Source: Actinocorallia sp. API 0066 (GTDB lineage Bacteria > Actinomycetota > Actinomycetes > Streptosporangiales > Streptosporangiaceae). Taken from it: DNA of 64,000 bases. Where the stretch lies: contig NZ_JAJLQY010000002.1 in the NCBI RefSeq assembly GCF_020991275.1, positions 248,001 to 312,000 on the forward strand, given 5' to 3'. Below the pieces are notes generated by a model, which saw nothing but the letters and a program-made list of their open reading frames with translations, was not told the DNA's origin and did not search any database. This document shows positions 18,801-30,309 of the stretch, piece after piece. The translations under genes were made by a program, and so were the position numbers. How positions within the stretch are numbered: position 1 is the stretch's first letter; each line of letters starts with the position of its first letter.

Positions 18801-21800
18801 GCTCTTTGAGGCGCCGACCGTCGCGGCCCTCGCGGTGCGCGTCGCGGACGCCGAAGGCAGCGCCAGGCCCGCGCTGGCCCGCCGCGAGCGCCCGGCCACC
18901 CTGCCGCTCTCCTACGCGCAGCAGCGGCTGTGGTTCCTCGGCCGCTTCGACGGGCCGACCGCCACGTTCAACATGCCGGTGCCGCTGCGGCTGCGCGGCC
19001 CGCTCGACCTCGCCGCCCTGCGCGCGGCGCTCGCCGACGTCGTCGGACGGCACGAGGCGCTGCGCACCGTCTTCCCGGACGCGTCCGGGACGCCCCGTCA
19101 GCTCGTCCTGGAGACCTCGGCGGCGCTCCCGCGCGTCTCGGTGACCGAGACGTCCGAAGCGGGTCTCCCCGGCGCGCTGGCGGCCGTCGCGGGGGAGGGG
19201 TTCGACCTGTCGGTCGAGCCGCCGTTCCGGGTCGCGCTGCTGCGGCTCGGCGAGGACGACCACGTGCTTCTGCTCGTGCTGCACCACATCGCGGGCGACG
19301 GCTGGTCGATGGCACCGCTCGCGCGCGACGTCGTCACCGCCTACGACGCGCGCCGCAAGGGCGAGTCCCCGGCCTGGACGGCGCTGCCCGTCCAGTACGC
19401 CGACTACGCGCTCTGGCAGCGGGAGCTGCTCGGCTCCGACGAGGACCCGGCGAGCCTGCTCGCCCAGCAGACGGAGTTCTGGAAGACGGCTCTTGAGGGG
19501 CTGCCCGACCAGTTGGAGCTGCCCGCCGACCGGCCCCGGCCCGCCCAGGCCAGCCAGCGCGGCGCGACCCTCCCGTTCGCCGTCGACGCCGCCGTGCACC
19601 GCGCGCTGCTCGACCTCGCGCGGGAGAGCGGCGCGAGCCTCTTTATGGTCGTGCAGGCCGCTTACGCCGCGCTGCTCACGCGGCTCGGCGCGGGCACCGA
19701 CATCCCCGTCGGCTCGCCCATCGCCGGACGTACCGACGAGGCGCTGGACGACCTCGTCGGCATGTTCGTGAACATGCTCGTGCTGCGCACCGACACCTCC
19801 GGCGACCCGACCTTCCGGGAACTCGTCGCCCGCGTCAGGGAAGCCGACCTGGCCGCCTACGCCCACCAGGACGTGCCTTTTGAGCACCTGGTGGAGGTGC
19901 TCTCCCCGGCCCGCCACCTCGGCCGCCACCCGCTGTTCCAGGTGTGCCTGTCGTTCCAGAACAACCCCGAGGCGCGCGCCGAACTCGACGGCCTCACCGT
20001 GGAGGCGCTCGACCTGGGCGTCGGGACCGCCAAGTACGACCTGTCGCTGTACCTGGAGGAGCACCACTCGTCCGACGGCTCCCCGGCGGGCCTGTCGGCG
20101 GGCCTTGAGTACGCGCTCGACCTGTTCGACCCGGCGACCGCCCGCGACCTCGCCGACCGGCTCACCCGGTTCCTGGCCGCCGTCACCGCCGCGCCGGACG
20201 CGCCGATCAGCGCCGCCGACGTGCTCGCCGAGGCCGAGCGGGAGACGATCCTCACGCGCTGGTCCGCAGGGCTGGCGTCCGCCTCCGAGGCGCTGCCCGA
20301 ACCGCCCTCCGGCGACGACCTCATCCACGCGGCCTTCGAGCGGCGGGCGGCGCTCGCCCCCGACGCACCGGCCGTCACCTGTGAAGGCACGACGCTCACC
20401 TACGGGGAGCTGAACGCGCGCGCCAACCGGCTCGCCAGGCACCTCATCGAGAGGGGGGCGGGGCCGGAGAAGTTCGTGGCGCTCGCGCTGCCCCGCTCGC
20501 TCGACCTTGTGGTCGGTGTCCTGGGTGTGCTGAAGACGGGTGCGGCTTACGTGCCTGTGGACCCGGACTACCCGGCGGACCGGATCGCCTACATCGTCGA
20601 GGACGCGGCACCCGTCCTGACGGTCGATGCGGCGCTGCTCGCGGACGTTGACCTTACGGGGTACTCAGAGGAGAACCCCTCGGTCGGGATGTCTCCGGAC
20701 CACCCGGCTTATGTGATCTACACGTCGGGTTCGACGGGTCGGCCCAAGGGTGTTGTGGTGCCGCACCGCAATGCGGTGCGGTTGATGACGTCCACGGAGC
20801 AGTGGTTCGGGTTCGGGCCCGACGACGTGTGGACTCTGTTCCACTCCTACGCGTTCGACTTCTCGGTGTGGGAGCTGTGGGGGCCGCTGCTGTACGGCGG
20901 CCGCCTCGTTGTGGTGCCCTACGCCGTCTCCCGGTCGCCCGAGGACTTCCTCACCCTCCTCGCCGAAGAGGGCGTGACCGTCCTCAACCAGACGCCGTCG
21001 GCGTTCTACCAGCTCATGGCCGCCGACGCGGCACGGCCCGGCACACCCCTGCGGCTCCGGTACGTGGTCTTCGGCGGCGAGGCGCTCGAACTCGGTCGCC
21101 TTGAGGACTGGTACTCCCGGCACGCCGACGACGCGCCCGTCCTGGTGAACATGTACGGCATCACCGAGACGACGGTGCACGTCTCCTATGTCGCCCTGGA
21201 CGCCGCGTACTGCGCGACGGCCTCCGGCTCCGTCATCGGCGTGCCCATCCCCGACCTGCGCGCCTACGTCCTGGACGACCGGCTCCAGCCCGTCGCGCCC
21301 GGCGTTGTGGGCGAGCTGTACGTCTCCGGCGCGGGGCTGGCGCGCGGCTACCACGGACGGCCTGACCTGTCGGCCTCCCGGTTCGTCGCGGACCCGTTCG
21401 GCGCGCCCGGCTCCCGCATGTACCGGACCGGCGACCTTGGCCGCTGGCGGCGCGACGGCTCCCTGGAGTACCTGGGCCGCGCCGACCAGCAGGTCCAACT
21501 GCGCGGGTTCCGGATCGAACTCGGCGAGATCGAGGCGGCCCTGGTCCGCCACCCGGACGTCGCCGACGCCGCTGTGATCGTCCGAGAGGACCGGCCGGGC
21601 GACAAACGGCTCGTGGCCTACGTCGTCGGCGGCGAGGTCGAGAGCGGCGAGCTGCGCCGCTTCGTGAACCGTGACCTGCCCGACTACATGGTCCCGGCCG
21701 CCGTCGTCAGGCTGGCCGCGCTGCCGCTCACCGGCAACGGCAAGCTCGACCGCAAGGCGTTGCCCGCGCCCGACTTCGCCGCCAACGTCACCGGACGGGC

Positions 21801-23511
21801 CCCGCGCGACGCCGCCGAGGAGGTGCTCGCCGGGCTGTTCGCCGAGGTGCTCGGCCTGGCGCGGGTCGGCATCGACGACGGGTTCTTCGACCTGGGCGGC
21901 GACTCGATCATCGCGATCCAGCTCGTCGCGCGGGCCCGCCAGTCCGGGCTTGTGGTGACGCCGCGCGAGGTGTTCCAGCACCAGACCGTCGCGGAACTCG
22001 CCGCTGTCGCGCGGCCCGCCGACGAGGACGCGGTGGAGGCCGAGCCGGAGGGCACCGCCCTGGGCGCGGTGCCTCCGACGCCGATCTTCCGCTGGTTCGA
22101 GGAGCTGCGAGGCCCGACCGCGTCCTACAGCCAGCGCATGCTGCTGCGCGTCCCGGCGCACCTGGACGTCACCGCCCTGACGGCCGCCTACCAGGCCGTC
22201 CTGGACCACCACGACATCCTCCGGCTGCGCGTCACGGACGGCGTGTACGAGGTACGGGAGAAGGGCTCCCGTACCGCGCGCGTTGAGGTCGTGGACATCG
22301 CGGGCCTGGATGGCGAAGCGCTTGAAGCCGTCCTGGGGCGGACCGCCTGGGAGGCGCGTGAGGCGCTCGACCCGGCGACGGGCGAGGTGACCCGCCTGCA
22401 CCTGCTGGACGCGGGCGAGGCTTCCGGGCTGCTTCTGTTCACCGCCCATCACCTCGTCGTGGACGGCGTCTCCTGGCGCATCCTGCTGCCGGACCTCGTC
22501 ACCGCGTTGGGCGGGGCCCCGCTCCAGCCGGTCGGCACGTCGTTCCGCAGGTGGGCGCAGCGGCTCACCGCCGAGGCGTCCGAGCCCCGGCGGGCCGCCG
22601 AACTGGGCTTCTGGTCCGAGGTCGTCCACACACCCGACCCGGCGCTCGGCTCCCGGCCGCTCGACCCTGCCCGCGACACCTTCGCGACGGCGGGGCACCT
22701 GACCGTCACGCTGCGGGCGGAGGTCACCGAGCCGATCCTCTCGACCGTCCCGGCCGTCTTCCACGGACGCGTCAACGACGTGCTGCTGACGGGCCTCGCC
22801 CTCGCCGTCGCCGAGTGGCGCGAACGGCGCGGCAAGGGCGGCGGGTCCGCCGTGCTCGTCGACCTCGAAGGGCACGGCCGCGAGGAGATCGTGCCGGGCG
22901 TCGACCTGTCCCGGACATCCGGCTGGTTCACCTCCATCCACCCCGTCCGGCTCGACGCGGGACGCCAGGCGTGGGCCGAGGTGCGCGCCGCCGGGCCCGA
23001 GGTCGGCACCGCGCTCAAGCGGGTCAAGGAGCAGCTACGCGAGGCCCCCGACAACGGCGTCGGCTACGGCCTGCTGCGCTATTTGAACGCCGAGACCGGC
23101 GCGGCGCTCGCCGACGCGAAGGCCCCGCAGCTCGCGTTCAACTACCTGGGCCGCTCGGCGGGCGGCGCGGACACCGACTGGTCCCCGGCCCCGGCGGCGC
23201 TCAGCGCGGCGCTGGGCGGCGGACACGACACGTCCCTGGCCCTGCCGCACGCCCTTGAGGTCAACTGCCACACGGAGGACTCGGCGGCCGGGCCGAGGCT
23301 GTCCGCGACGTGGTCGTGGGCGTCCGGGCTGCTCACCGAGGCCGAGGTCGCCGAACTCGCCGACCTGTGGTTCGCCGCCCTGGAGGCGCTCGCCGGGCAC
23401 GCGGCCGCCGACGGCGCGGGCGGCTTCACCCCGTCCGACATCGAACTCGTCGCCGTCAGCCAGGACGAGCTCGACGAGTTCGCCGCCGAGTTCGAGGACT
23501 TCGACCTGTGA
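15835..23511 (+). CDS. Bimodular NRPS: C(DCL)-A-PCP / C-A(Thr)-PCP-E
   Basis: A 2558-residue synthetase. C4 (~5-440) has the DCL-type opening [13 protein letters not shown] and HHILLDGWS at 136, matching an upstream D-residue from the epimerase of the preceding protein. A4 (~455-930) has hand code D-T-H-N-L-G-F-V-D, not recognised; PCP Ser967. C5 (~1020-1455) has HHIAGDG at 1150. A5 (~1480-1990) carries the threonine code D-F-W-N-V-G-M-V-H and follows PCP Ser2024 and an epimerase (~2075-2530, [10 protein letters not shown] at 2205, EGHGREE, FNYLGR), so a second D-Thr is predicted. The GTG start at 15835 overlaps the previous stop (GTGA) with GGAGGA at 15825-15830, so translation is coupled. 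It ends 22 bp before the next NRPS. All core motifs look intact. Confidence 0.92.
20689..20909 (+). repeat. Second copy of the near-identical Thr A-domain tract
   Basis: Partner of 13040-13260: equal length, no gaps, about six mismatches by eye. It spans the end of the A2-A3 linker through the strand after A4. Confidence 0.75.
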
Positions 23512-23533
23512 CGATACGAGGGGAGCGTCGCCG

Positions 23534-26500
23534 ATGAGCGGCAACCTGGAGGACGTGCTGCCGCTGTCGCCGCTGCAACAGGGGCTGTACTTCCACGCCC
23601 GCTTCGACGGCGCCGCCGACGTCTACAGCGCCCAGGTCGTGCTCCGGCTCGACGGGCCGCTGGACGTGCCCGCGCTGCGCCGCGCGGCCGAGGCGCTCGT
23701 GGCCCGGCACGCCAACCTGCGCGCGGCGTTCCGGGAGCGGAAGACGGGTGAACCGGTCCAGCTCGTGGCGAAGGCCGTCCGGGTGCCTTTTGAGGAGGTC
23801 TCGGGCGACGTCGGGGAGATCGCCGCGCGGGAGCGGGCGCACCGGTTCGACCTGGCCCGGCCGCCGCTGCTGCGGTTCGTCCTGGTCAAGGGTGAGACGC
23901 CCGACGTGCACTTCCTGGTGTTCACCAACCACCACATCCTCCTGGACGGGTGGTCCACGCCGATCCTCCAGACCGAGCTGTTCGCCCTCTACCTGACGGG
24001 CGGCGACACGACCGTCCTTCCGCGCGTCACGCCTTACAAGAGCTACCTCGCGTGGGTCGCGCGGCAGGACAGGCAGGGCGCGGAAGCCGCGTGGCGTCAG
24101 GCTTTGGAGGGCGTCGAGGAACCCACGCTGCTGCGTCCGGCGGCGTCGGGCGGGGCCGCCGTCGAGCCGCGCAAGCTGCACGTCACCCTTCCCGAGGCGC
24201 TGACCACGGCGCTCACCGCGCGCGCACGGGCCGAGGGCGTCACCCTCAACACCGCCTTGCAGCTCGCCTGGGGGCTCGTGCTGGGCGCCGCGACGGGCCG
24301 CTCGGACGTGGTGTTCGGCGGCGTCGTCTCCGGGCGTCCGGCCGACCTGCCGGGCGTCGAGCAGATGGTCGGGCTGTTCATCAACACACTCCCCGTCCGC
24401 GTCCGGGTGACGCCCTGGGACACCCTGTCCGGGGCGCTGCGCCGCGTCCAGGCCGAGCAGGCCGACCTGCTGGCCCACCACCACCTCGGGCTCGGCGACA
24501 TCCAGGCGCTCACCAGGCTCGGCGCGCTCTTCGACACCGTGATGGTGTTGGAGAACTATCCGTTCGACCCCGACGCCGAGGCCACCGACCTGAACGGCGT
24601 CAAGGTCTCCGGCGTGAGCATGCACGACGCCACCCACTACCCGGTCGCCGTCGCCGCCGTGCCGGGCCGCGAGCTGGGAGTCAGGTTCGACTACCGGCCC
24701 GACCTGCTGACGGCGGAGGAAGCCGAGCGGCTCGCCGGACGGCTCAAGGCCGTCCTTGAGGCCGTCGCGGAGACGCCCGACGTGCCCATCGGACGGCTCG
24801 GCCTCCTCACCGGAGACGAGCGGGCCGCCGCGCGCGCGCTCGGCACCGGACCCGTCGTCGGGCGTAAGGCGGAGACGGTCACGGGCCGGTTCGCCTCGGT
24901 CGTGGCCGCCCGGCCCGACGCCGTCGCGATCCGGCACGAAGGCACCTCGCTCACCTACGCCGAACTGGACGCCGCGTCCTCCCGTCTCGCCGCCCGCCTG
25001 CGCGCGCTGGGCGTCGGCCCCGAGACGCCGGTCGCGATGCTGCTGGAGCGCGGCCCCCACGTCGTCGTCGCCACCCTCGCGGTGCTGAAGACGGGCGGCT
25101 ACTACGTCCCCATCCACCACAGCTACCCTTCCGACCGCCGCGCCTGGGCCTTCACCGAGTCGGGGGCCCGCGTCCTGCTCCTGGACGCCGCCTTCGCCGA
25201 CCCCGGCTTCGCCCACGACGCCGCCGTCGTCCGCGCCGACCTCCCCGACGCGGACGCGACGGCGGAGGAGCCGTGCACCGGGCCCGCGACGCCGGATGGT
25301 CTCGCTTACGCGCTGTTCACCTCCGGCTCGACGGGCCTGCCCAAGCGGGTCGGGGTGGCGCACCGTGAGGTCGTCGCTTTCGCGTCCGACAGCGAGGTGA
25401 TCGAGGGCGGCGAACGGGTCCTGGTGTTCTCCGCGCACGCCTTCGACGCGTCCACCTACGAGATGTGGGGGCCGCTGCTGGGCGGCGGCACCGCCGTCAT
25501 CGCGCCGCCCGGCGAGCTGGACACCGAGGGGTTCGCGAAGCTCGCGCGGGACGAGGGCATCACCGCCGCGTTCGTCACCACAAGCCTGTTCAACCTCATG
25601 GCGGCCGAGCGGCCCGACGCGTTCGCGCCGCTGCGGCGCCTGCACACCGGCGGCGAGGCGGGCAGCGCGCGCGCGATGCGCGCCGTCATGGCGGCCTGCC
25701 CCGACACCGAACTGTTCAACGTCTACGGGCCGACCGAGACCACCACCTACGTGGCGTTCCAGCCGATGCGCGAGCACCTGGCCGACCGGTCCGCGCCGCC
25801 GCTGGGCGGGCCGCTGGAGGACACCGTCCTGCACGTCCTGGACGGCGCGCTGCGGCCCGTCCCGGAGGGCGTCACGGGCGAGCTGTACATCTCCGGCGCG
25901 GGTCTCGCCCGCGGCTACCTGGACCGTCCGGGCCTCACCGCCGAGCGGTTCGTCGCCTGCCCGGCCGGGCCGCCCGGCGCGCGGATGTACCGGACCGGCG
26001 ACCTCGTGCGCTGGAAGGACGGCCTGCTGGAGTACGTGGACCGCGCCGACTTCCAGGTGAAGGTCCGCGGCTTCCGGATCGAACTCGGTGAGATCGAAGC
26101 CGCCCTGGACGCCCACCCCTACGTCGCGCGCGCGGCCGTGCTGGCACGTCAGGACAGGCCGGGGGAGAAGCGCCTCGTCGCCTACGCGGTGCCGCACGAG
26201 GGCCTCGCCCCCGAGCCGGACGAGCTGCGCTCCTATCTGGCCGGGCAGCTTCCGTCGTACATGGTCCCGGCCGCCGTCGTCGTCCTCGACGCGTTCCCCC
26301 TGAACGGCAGCGGCAAGCTGGACCGGGCGGCGCTGCCCGCGCCCGGCTTCTCCCGCACCGGACGGCCCCCGGCCACCCCGGACGAGGAGCGCCTGTGCGC
26401 GGTCGTCGCCGAGGTGCTCGGCCTGCCCTCGGTGCACGCCGACGTCAGCTTCTTCGACCTGGGCGGCGACAGCATCGCCGCGCTGCGCCTGGCCGCCCGC

Positions 26501-27358
26501 GCGCGCGAGGCCGGATTCGAGATCACCCCGCGCATGGTCTTCACCCGGCAGACCGTCGCGGGACTGCTCGGCGGCGACGACCCGGAACTCGGCCTGGACG
26601 TCCTCCTGCCGATCCGCACCCGTGGGGAGGGCGCGCCGCTGTTCTGCGTGCACCCGGCGGCGGGCCTTTCCTGGCCGTACTTCGCGTTCCTCCCGCACCT
26701 GCCGGGCCCGCTCTACGGCCTCCAGTCGCGCGCGCTCTCCGAGCCCGCCTACCGGGCCCCCTCGGTGCGCGCGATGGCCGAGGACTACGCGGCGCGCATC
26801 GTCGAGACCCAGCCTTCGGGCCCCTACCACCTGCTCGGATGGTCGCTGGGCGGGCTCATCGCTTTTGAGGCCGCGCTGATCCTCGCCGAGCGGGGCCACA
26901 GGATCGGCACCCTCTGCCTGCTGGACTCCTTCCACTCCCAGGACCTCACGACCGACGAGCGCGAGGTCATCCCCGAGCTGCTCCAGTCGATCGGCATCGA
27001 CGAGAAGATCGCGGGCGACCCGTCCGCCCCGGACGTCGCCGCGATCATGGCCGAGCTGCGCTCGCGCGGCGACGCGTTCGCCACCCTGGAGGAGGACCAG
27101 CTCCTCGCCGTCTACAGCACCTACGAGAACGGCCTACGGATCGTCGACGGGTACACGCCCACCGGCGTCGCCCCCGCCCCCATCGTGTTCTTCAGGGCCA
27201 CCCGTGGCCTCCGCGCCGACTCCCCGTCGCCGCAGACGTGGTCGCCCTACGCGACCGGCCTCGAAGTCCACGACCTCGACGTCGAACACCACTTCCTGAT
27301 GGAACCGCACGCCGTCAGGGAGATCACGGCGGTGCTCGCGGCCCGCCTGACGAAGTAG
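23534..27358 (+). CDS. Terminal NRPS module: C(DCL)-A-PCP-TE
   Basis: A 1274-residue synthetase that adds the last residue and releases the product. The C domain (~5-440) is DCL-type ([22 protein letters not shown] at 133), as expected after the epimerase of the upstream protein. The A domain (~455-935) has hand code D-A-Y-F-H-G-V-T-Y, not recognised, and an odd A3 motif with PKRV in place of PKGV. PCP Ser980. The type I thioesterase (~1020-1274) has the GWSLGG nucleophile Ser1104, LLDSF after it, and histidines 1252-1253 in EHHFLMEP. It could hydrolyse or cyclise the chain; the sequence does not say which. ATG 23534 has a GAGGGGAG Shine-Dalgarno at 23518-23525. With the two upstream proteins it completes a six-module line. 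Confidence 0.92.
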   Translation: MSGNLEDVLPLSPLQQGLYFHARFDGAADVYSAQVVLRLDGPLDVPALRRAAEALVARHANLRAAFRERKTGEPVQLVAKAVRVPFEEVSGDVGEIAARERAHRFDLARPPLLRFVLVKGETPDVHFLVFTNHHILLDGWSTPILQTELFALYLTGGDTTVLPRVTPYKSYLAWVARQDRQGAEAAWRQALEGVEEPTLLRPAASGGAAVEPRKLHVTLPEALTTALTARARAEGVTLNTALQLAWGLVLGAATGRSDVVFGGVVSGRPADLPGVEQMVGLFINTLPVRVRVTPWDTLSGALRRVQAEQADLLAHHHLGLGDIQALTRLGALFDTVMVLENYPFDPDAEATDLNGVKVSGVSMHDATHYPVAVAAVPGRELGVRFDYRPDLLTAEEAERLAGRLKAVLEAVAETPDVPIGRLGLLTGDERAAARALGTGPVVGRKAETVTGRFASVVAARPDAVAIRHEGTSLTYAELDAASSRLAARLRALGVGPETPVAMLLERGPHVVVATLAVLKTGGYYVPIHHSYPSDRRAWAFTESGARVLLLDAAFADPGFAHDAAVVRADLPDADATAEEPCTGPATPDGLAYALFTSGSTGLPKRVGVAHREVVAFASDSEVIEGGERVLVFSAHAFDASTYEMWGPLLGGGTAVIAPPGELDTEGFAKLARDEGITAAFVTTSLFNLMAAERPDAFAPLRRLHTGGEAGSARAMRAVMAACPDTELFNVYGPTETTTYVAFQPMREHLADRSAPPLGGPLEDTVLHVLDGALRPVPEGVTGELYISGAGLARGYLDRPGLTAERFVACPAGPPGARMYRTGDLVRWKDGLLEYVDRADFQVKVRGFRIELGEIEAALDAHPYVARAAVLARQDRPGEKRLVAYAVPHEGLAPEPDELRSYLAGQLPSYMVPAAVVVLDAFPLNGSGKLDRAALPAPGFSRTGRPPATPDEERLCAVVAEVLGLPSVHADVSFFDLGGDSIAALRLAARAREAGFEITPRMVFTRQTVAGLLGGDDPELGLDVLLPIRTRGEGAPLFCVHPAAGLSWPYFAFLPHLPGPLYGLQSRALSEPAYRAPSVRAMAEDYAARIVETQPSGPYHLLGWSLGGLIAFEAALILAERGHRIGTLCLLDSFHSQDLTTDEREVIPELLQSIGIDEKIAGDPSAPDVAAIMAELRSRGDAFATLEEDQLLAVYSTYENGLRIVDGYTPTGVAPAPIVFFRATRGLRADSPSPQTWSPYATGLEVHDLDVEHHFLMEPHAVREITAVLAARLTK

Positions 27359-27402
27359 CTTTGTCTCCGCGCATCACCCCTGAACCGGAAGGACCCCCCG
27401 AG

Positions 27403-27615
27403 ATGGCCACGAACCCGTTCGAGAACGACGACGCGACCTACCTCGTCCTCGTCAACGACGAGGGCCAGTACTCGCTGTGGCCGACGTTCGCCGAGGTCCC
27501 GGCGGGCTGGACCGTCGAGAAGACCGCCGACACCCGGCAGGCGTGCCTCGACCACATCAACGAGCACTGGACCGACATGCGCCCGCGCAGCCTCGCGCGG
27601 GCCATGGACTCCTGA
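27403..27615 (+). CDS. mbtH: MbtH-like NRPS accessory protein
   Basis: A 70-residue MbtH protein with the family signature: NPFEND near the start, [20 protein letters not shown] and WTDMRPRSL at the end. MbtH proteins bind A domains and raise their solubility and adenylation activity, so this one probably serves the A domains of this cluster. The start ATG at 27403 has GGAAGGA at 27387-27393. It lies 44 bp after the terminal NRPS and 2 bp before the predicted GNAT start, so it is part of the same operon. MbtH might also stabilise the split adenylation domain; that is a testable inference. Confidence 0.95.
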   Translation: MATNPFENDDATYLVLVNDEGQYSLWPTFAEVPAGWTVEKTADTRQACLDHINEHWTDMRPRSLARAMDS

Positions 27616-27617
27616 CC

Positions 27618-28259
27618 TTGACGGCCTCGGGGGAACCGCGCGAGATCACCGTCACCGAGTGGGCCATGGAGATGCGGGACCCCGCCGCGCTCCGCCCCGC
27701 GCCGCTGCCGTCCGGCGAGATGACGTTCACGCTCGCCCGCGTCGCCTCACCCGACGTCAACCGCGCGCTCTACGCGGCGGTGGGCGCGCGGGTGTGCTGG
27801 ACCGACCGCTTCGGCTGGACGCACACCGACTGGGCCAAGTGGGTCGACCGGCCCGAGCTGGCGACCTGGCTCGCGCTGGCCGAAGGCACCGTCGCTGGCT
27901 ACTTCGAGCTGGAGGCGCAGCCCGACGGCGACACCGAGGTGCACCTCGTAGGGCTCGTCCCCGCCTTCGTCGGCCGGGGGTTCGGCGGGTACCTCGTGGA
28001 GCAGTGCGTGCGCCGCGCGTGGCAGCGCGGCCGCCTGTGGGGCGACGGGCTGGGGCCGACGCGCCGGGTCTGGCTGCGCACGAGTACGCTTGATCATCCG
28101 AACGCCAAGGCGAACTACCTGCGGCGCGGCTTCGCCGTCGCGTGGGAGGAGACGGGGGTGAAGGCGGTGCCCGACCCCCGGATGGCGCCCTGGCCCCTCC
28201 CGGACGACCCACGGCGCGCCCCCCTCGGCGCGGAGCACGAAGAGGAGACCCCAAGGTGA
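27618..28259 (+). CDS. GNAT-family N-acetyltransferase
   Basis: About 213 residues. A GNAT fold is supported by the acetyl-CoA loop AFVGRGFGGYLVEQC with the preceding strand VHLVGLVP, and the C-terminal HPNAKANYLRRGF motif found before the last helix. It would transfer an acyl group to an amine, possibly to a side-chain amine of diaminopropionate or to the finished peptide (self-protection); neither is shown. The start is uncertain: TTG 27618, 2 bp after the mbtH stop, is chosen for coupling, but no good Shine-Dalgarno is present; ATG 27666 is an alternative. Its stop overlaps the thioesterase start (GTGA), tying it to the biosynthetic operon. Confidence 0.8.
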   Translation: MTASGEPREITVTEWAMEMRDPAALRPAPLPSGEMTFTLARVASPDVNRALYAAVGARVCWTDRFGWTHTDWAKWVDRPELATWLALAEGTVAGYFELEAQPDGDTEVHLVGLVPAFVGRGFGGYLVEQCVRRAWQRGRLWGDGLGPTRRVWLRTSTLDHPNAKANYLRRGFAVAWEETGVKAVPDPRMAPWPLPDDPRRAPLGAEHEEETPR

Positions 28260-28999
28260 GCTGGCTGCGCTGCCCCGACCCCCGGCCCTGGGCGACCACA
28301 AGGCTCGTGTGCTTCCCGCACGCGGGAGGCTCGGCCGTCTCCTATCGCGGGTGGGGGAAGGCCGTGAGCCCCGCCCTTGAGGTGCACGCCGTGCAGTACC
28401 CGGGCCGCGCCGACCGGATGCGCGACCCCATGACGACCGACCTGCGCCAGGCCGCCCGGCTCGTCGCCGCCGCGCTCGCGCCGCTGGCCGACCGGCCGAT
28501 CGCGCTGTTCGGGCACAGCATGGGCGCGCTCGTCGCTTACGAGACGGCGCTCCTGCTCCAGGCCAAGGGCACGCCGCCGGTGCACCTCTTCCCGTCGGCG
28601 GCCCGTGCCCCGCACCGCCGCCGCGACGCCGAGGACGGGGTGTCCGAGCGCGACGACGACGGCGTGATCGCCGAGCTGACGTCGCTGGGCGGCACCGACC
28701 TGGCCGCGCTCGCCGATCCGGAGCTGCGCGAGCTGATCCTCCCGTACGTCCGCGGCGACTTCCGGGCGCTGGAGCGCTACCGGCCGGACCCGGCCTCCCC
28801 GGCCCTGACGTCGCCCGTGACGGCCCTGGCGGGCGAGGGTGACCCCCACGTCGGGGTGGACGAGGTCGGGCGCTGGGCGGACGTCACGGCCGCGTCCAGC
28901 GAGGTCAGGGTGTTCCCCGGCGGGCACTTCTACCTCAACGACCAGTTGCCCGAGGTGCTCGCGGAGCTCCACAAGGCGCTCGGCATTCCGCCCGCCTGA
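28256..28999 (+). CDS. Type II (editing) thioesterase
   Basis: A 247-residue alpha/beta hydrolase of the GrsT/RifR type: LVCFPHAGGSAVSYRGW at the N-terminus, nucleophile motif GHSMGA near residue 90, and the catalytic histidine in FPGGHFYLND near 225. Such enzymes remove stalled or wrong acyl groups from carrier proteins, which is useful in a line where one module is adenylated in trans. The GTG start at 28256 overlaps the GNAT stop by 4 nt and has AGGAG at 28243-28247. It appears to be the last gene of the NRPS operon: a 127-bp gap follows. Family call is firm. Confidence 0.93.
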   Translation: MSWLRCPDPRPWATTRLVCFPHAGGSAVSYRGWGKAVSPALEVHAVQYPGRADRMRDPMTTDLRQAARLVAAALAPLADRPIALFGHSMGALVAYETALLLQAKGTPPVHLFPSAARAPHRRRDAEDGVSERDDDGVIAELTSLGGTDLAALADPELRELILPYVRGDFRALERYRPDPASPALTSPVTALAGEGDPHVGVDEVGRWADVTAASSEVRVFPGGHFYLNDQLPEVLAELHKALGIPPA

Positions 29000-29126
29000 G
29001 GCTTTCCTTACCCTTCGGGCGTTTTGGGCCCTCCCAAGCGTTTGCTTCAGGCGTACGTTCCGGGCAGCGGGGCCGCGCAAGGCCCGTGCGGGAGAGCCCG
29101 CCGCCCGGTCCCGGCAGGGAGCCGCC

Positions 29127-30098
29127 ATGGGCGTCGAGATCCGGGTGGAGGGGCTGCGCAAGTCCTTCGGCCGCCAGGTCATCTGGGAGGACGTGTCCTT
29201 CACCGTCCCGGCCGGGCAGATCTCCGCCCTGCTGGGCCCCTCCGGCACCGGCAAGTCGGTGTTCCTCAAGAACCTCATCGGCCTGCTGCGGCCCGACCGA
29301 GGCCACGTCTGGGTGGACGGCCAGGACGTGCCCGAGCTGCGCGAACGCCGCCTGTACGAGATGCGCCGGAGGTTCGGCGTGCTCTTCCAGGACGGCGCGC
29401 TGTTCGGCTCCATGAGCGTCTTCGACAACGTCGCCTTCCCGCTGCGCGAGCACACCAAGCTGCCCGAGTCGAAGGTGCGCGCCAAGACGCTGGAAAAGAT
29501 GGAACTCGTCGGCCTCTCCGGCGCGGAGGACAAGTTCCCCGGCGAGATCTCCGGCGGCATGCGCAAACGCGCGGGCCTGGCCCGCGCCCTCGTCCTGGAC
29601 CCGGAGATCATCCTGGCGGACGAGCCCGACTCCGGCCTGGACCCCGTCCGGACGTCCTACCTCAGCCAGCTCTTTGTGGACATCAACTACGAGACCGGCG
29701 CCACCATCCTCATCGTCACCCACGATATCGGGACCGCCCGCGTCCTCCCCGACAACATGGGCCTCCTGTTCCGCCGCGGCCTCGTCGCCTTCGGCCCCCG
29801 CGAGATGATCCTCACCAGCCGCGACCCCGCCGTGAACCAGTTCTTCAACGCCCGCCGAGAAGGCCCCATCGGCATGGCCGAAGAAAAAGACCTCTCCACC
29901 CTCAACGAGGAGCCCTACTACGACCCCGCCCCCGCCCCCATCCCCCCACAGATCATGCCCTCCAACGGCCGCCCCCGCCCCTCCCAACTCCCCCCCGGCA
30001 CCTGGCTCCGCACCCACAACCTCACCCCACCCCCCGGCTCCTTCATCGACCCCGAAGGCCGCGACTGGAGTCGCGACTGGCAGAACCTGACGTCCTAA
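29127..30098 (+). CDS. Mkl/MlaF-type ABC transporter ATPase
   Basis: A 323-residue ATPase. Walker A is GPSGTGKSVFLKNL (note TGKS), the signature is ISGGMRKRAGLARAL and Walker B is IILADEPDSGLDP, the form typical of Mce/Mla lipid transporters. Residues past ~255 form a proline-rich tail with no known domain. Mkl proteins energise Mce complexes in mycobacteria and other actinomycetes, but no YrbE permease or Mce protein is present here, so it is an orphan that may act with subunits elsewhere. ATG 29127 has GCAGGGAG just upstream. It follows the thioesterase in the same direction but with a gap, and it is not an obvious peptide exporter. Confidence 0.85.
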   Translation: MGVEIRVEGLRKSFGRQVIWEDVSFTVPAGQISALLGPSGTGKSVFLKNLIGLLRPDRGHVWVDGQDVPELRERRLYEMRRRFGVLFQDGALFGSMSVFDNVAFPLREHTKLPESKVRAKTLEKMELVGLSGAEDKFPGEISGGMRKRAGLARALVLDPEIILADEPDSGLDPVRTSYLSQLFVDINYETGATILIVTHDIGTARVLPDNMGLLFRRGLVAFGPREMILTSRDPAVNQFFNARREGPIGMAEEKDLSTLNEEPYYDPAPAPIPPQIMPSNGRPRPSQLPPGTWLRTHNLTPPPGSFIDPEGRDWSRDWQNLTS

Positions 30099-30179
30099 CC
30101 ACCCACCCAAAGCCCAGCCCCCGCCCCCCGCCGGTTCCAGGCCAGCCGACCCATGCCCGTCGAGTGGAAGACCATGGAG

Positions 30180-30291
30180 TGATTGGGCGCGCCGCTGTCT
30201 GGACCGGAGCCTTGTGAGCCGCCAGGCGAGCAAGGTGGAGGGAAGACGGCGGCTCAAAGGCGCCCAATCACCGTCGCGGCGGAGCCGCGAC
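30180..30291. terminator. Composite stem-loops between convergent genes
   Basis: The 211-bp gap between the Mkl-type gene and the convergent FGE gene holds an 11-bp inverted repeat TGATTGGGCGC (30180-30190) / GCGCCCAATCA (30260-30270) that encloses a second pair (TGAGCCGCC / GGCGGCTCA). A separate 8-bp hairpin GTCGCGGC (30273-30280) / GCCGCGAC (30284-30291) follows. A bidirectional terminator is the simple reading; the long nested repeat could also be a small MITE-like element. Confidence 0.55.
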
Positions 30292-30309
30292 AATCAAACA
30301 CAGCCGCGA

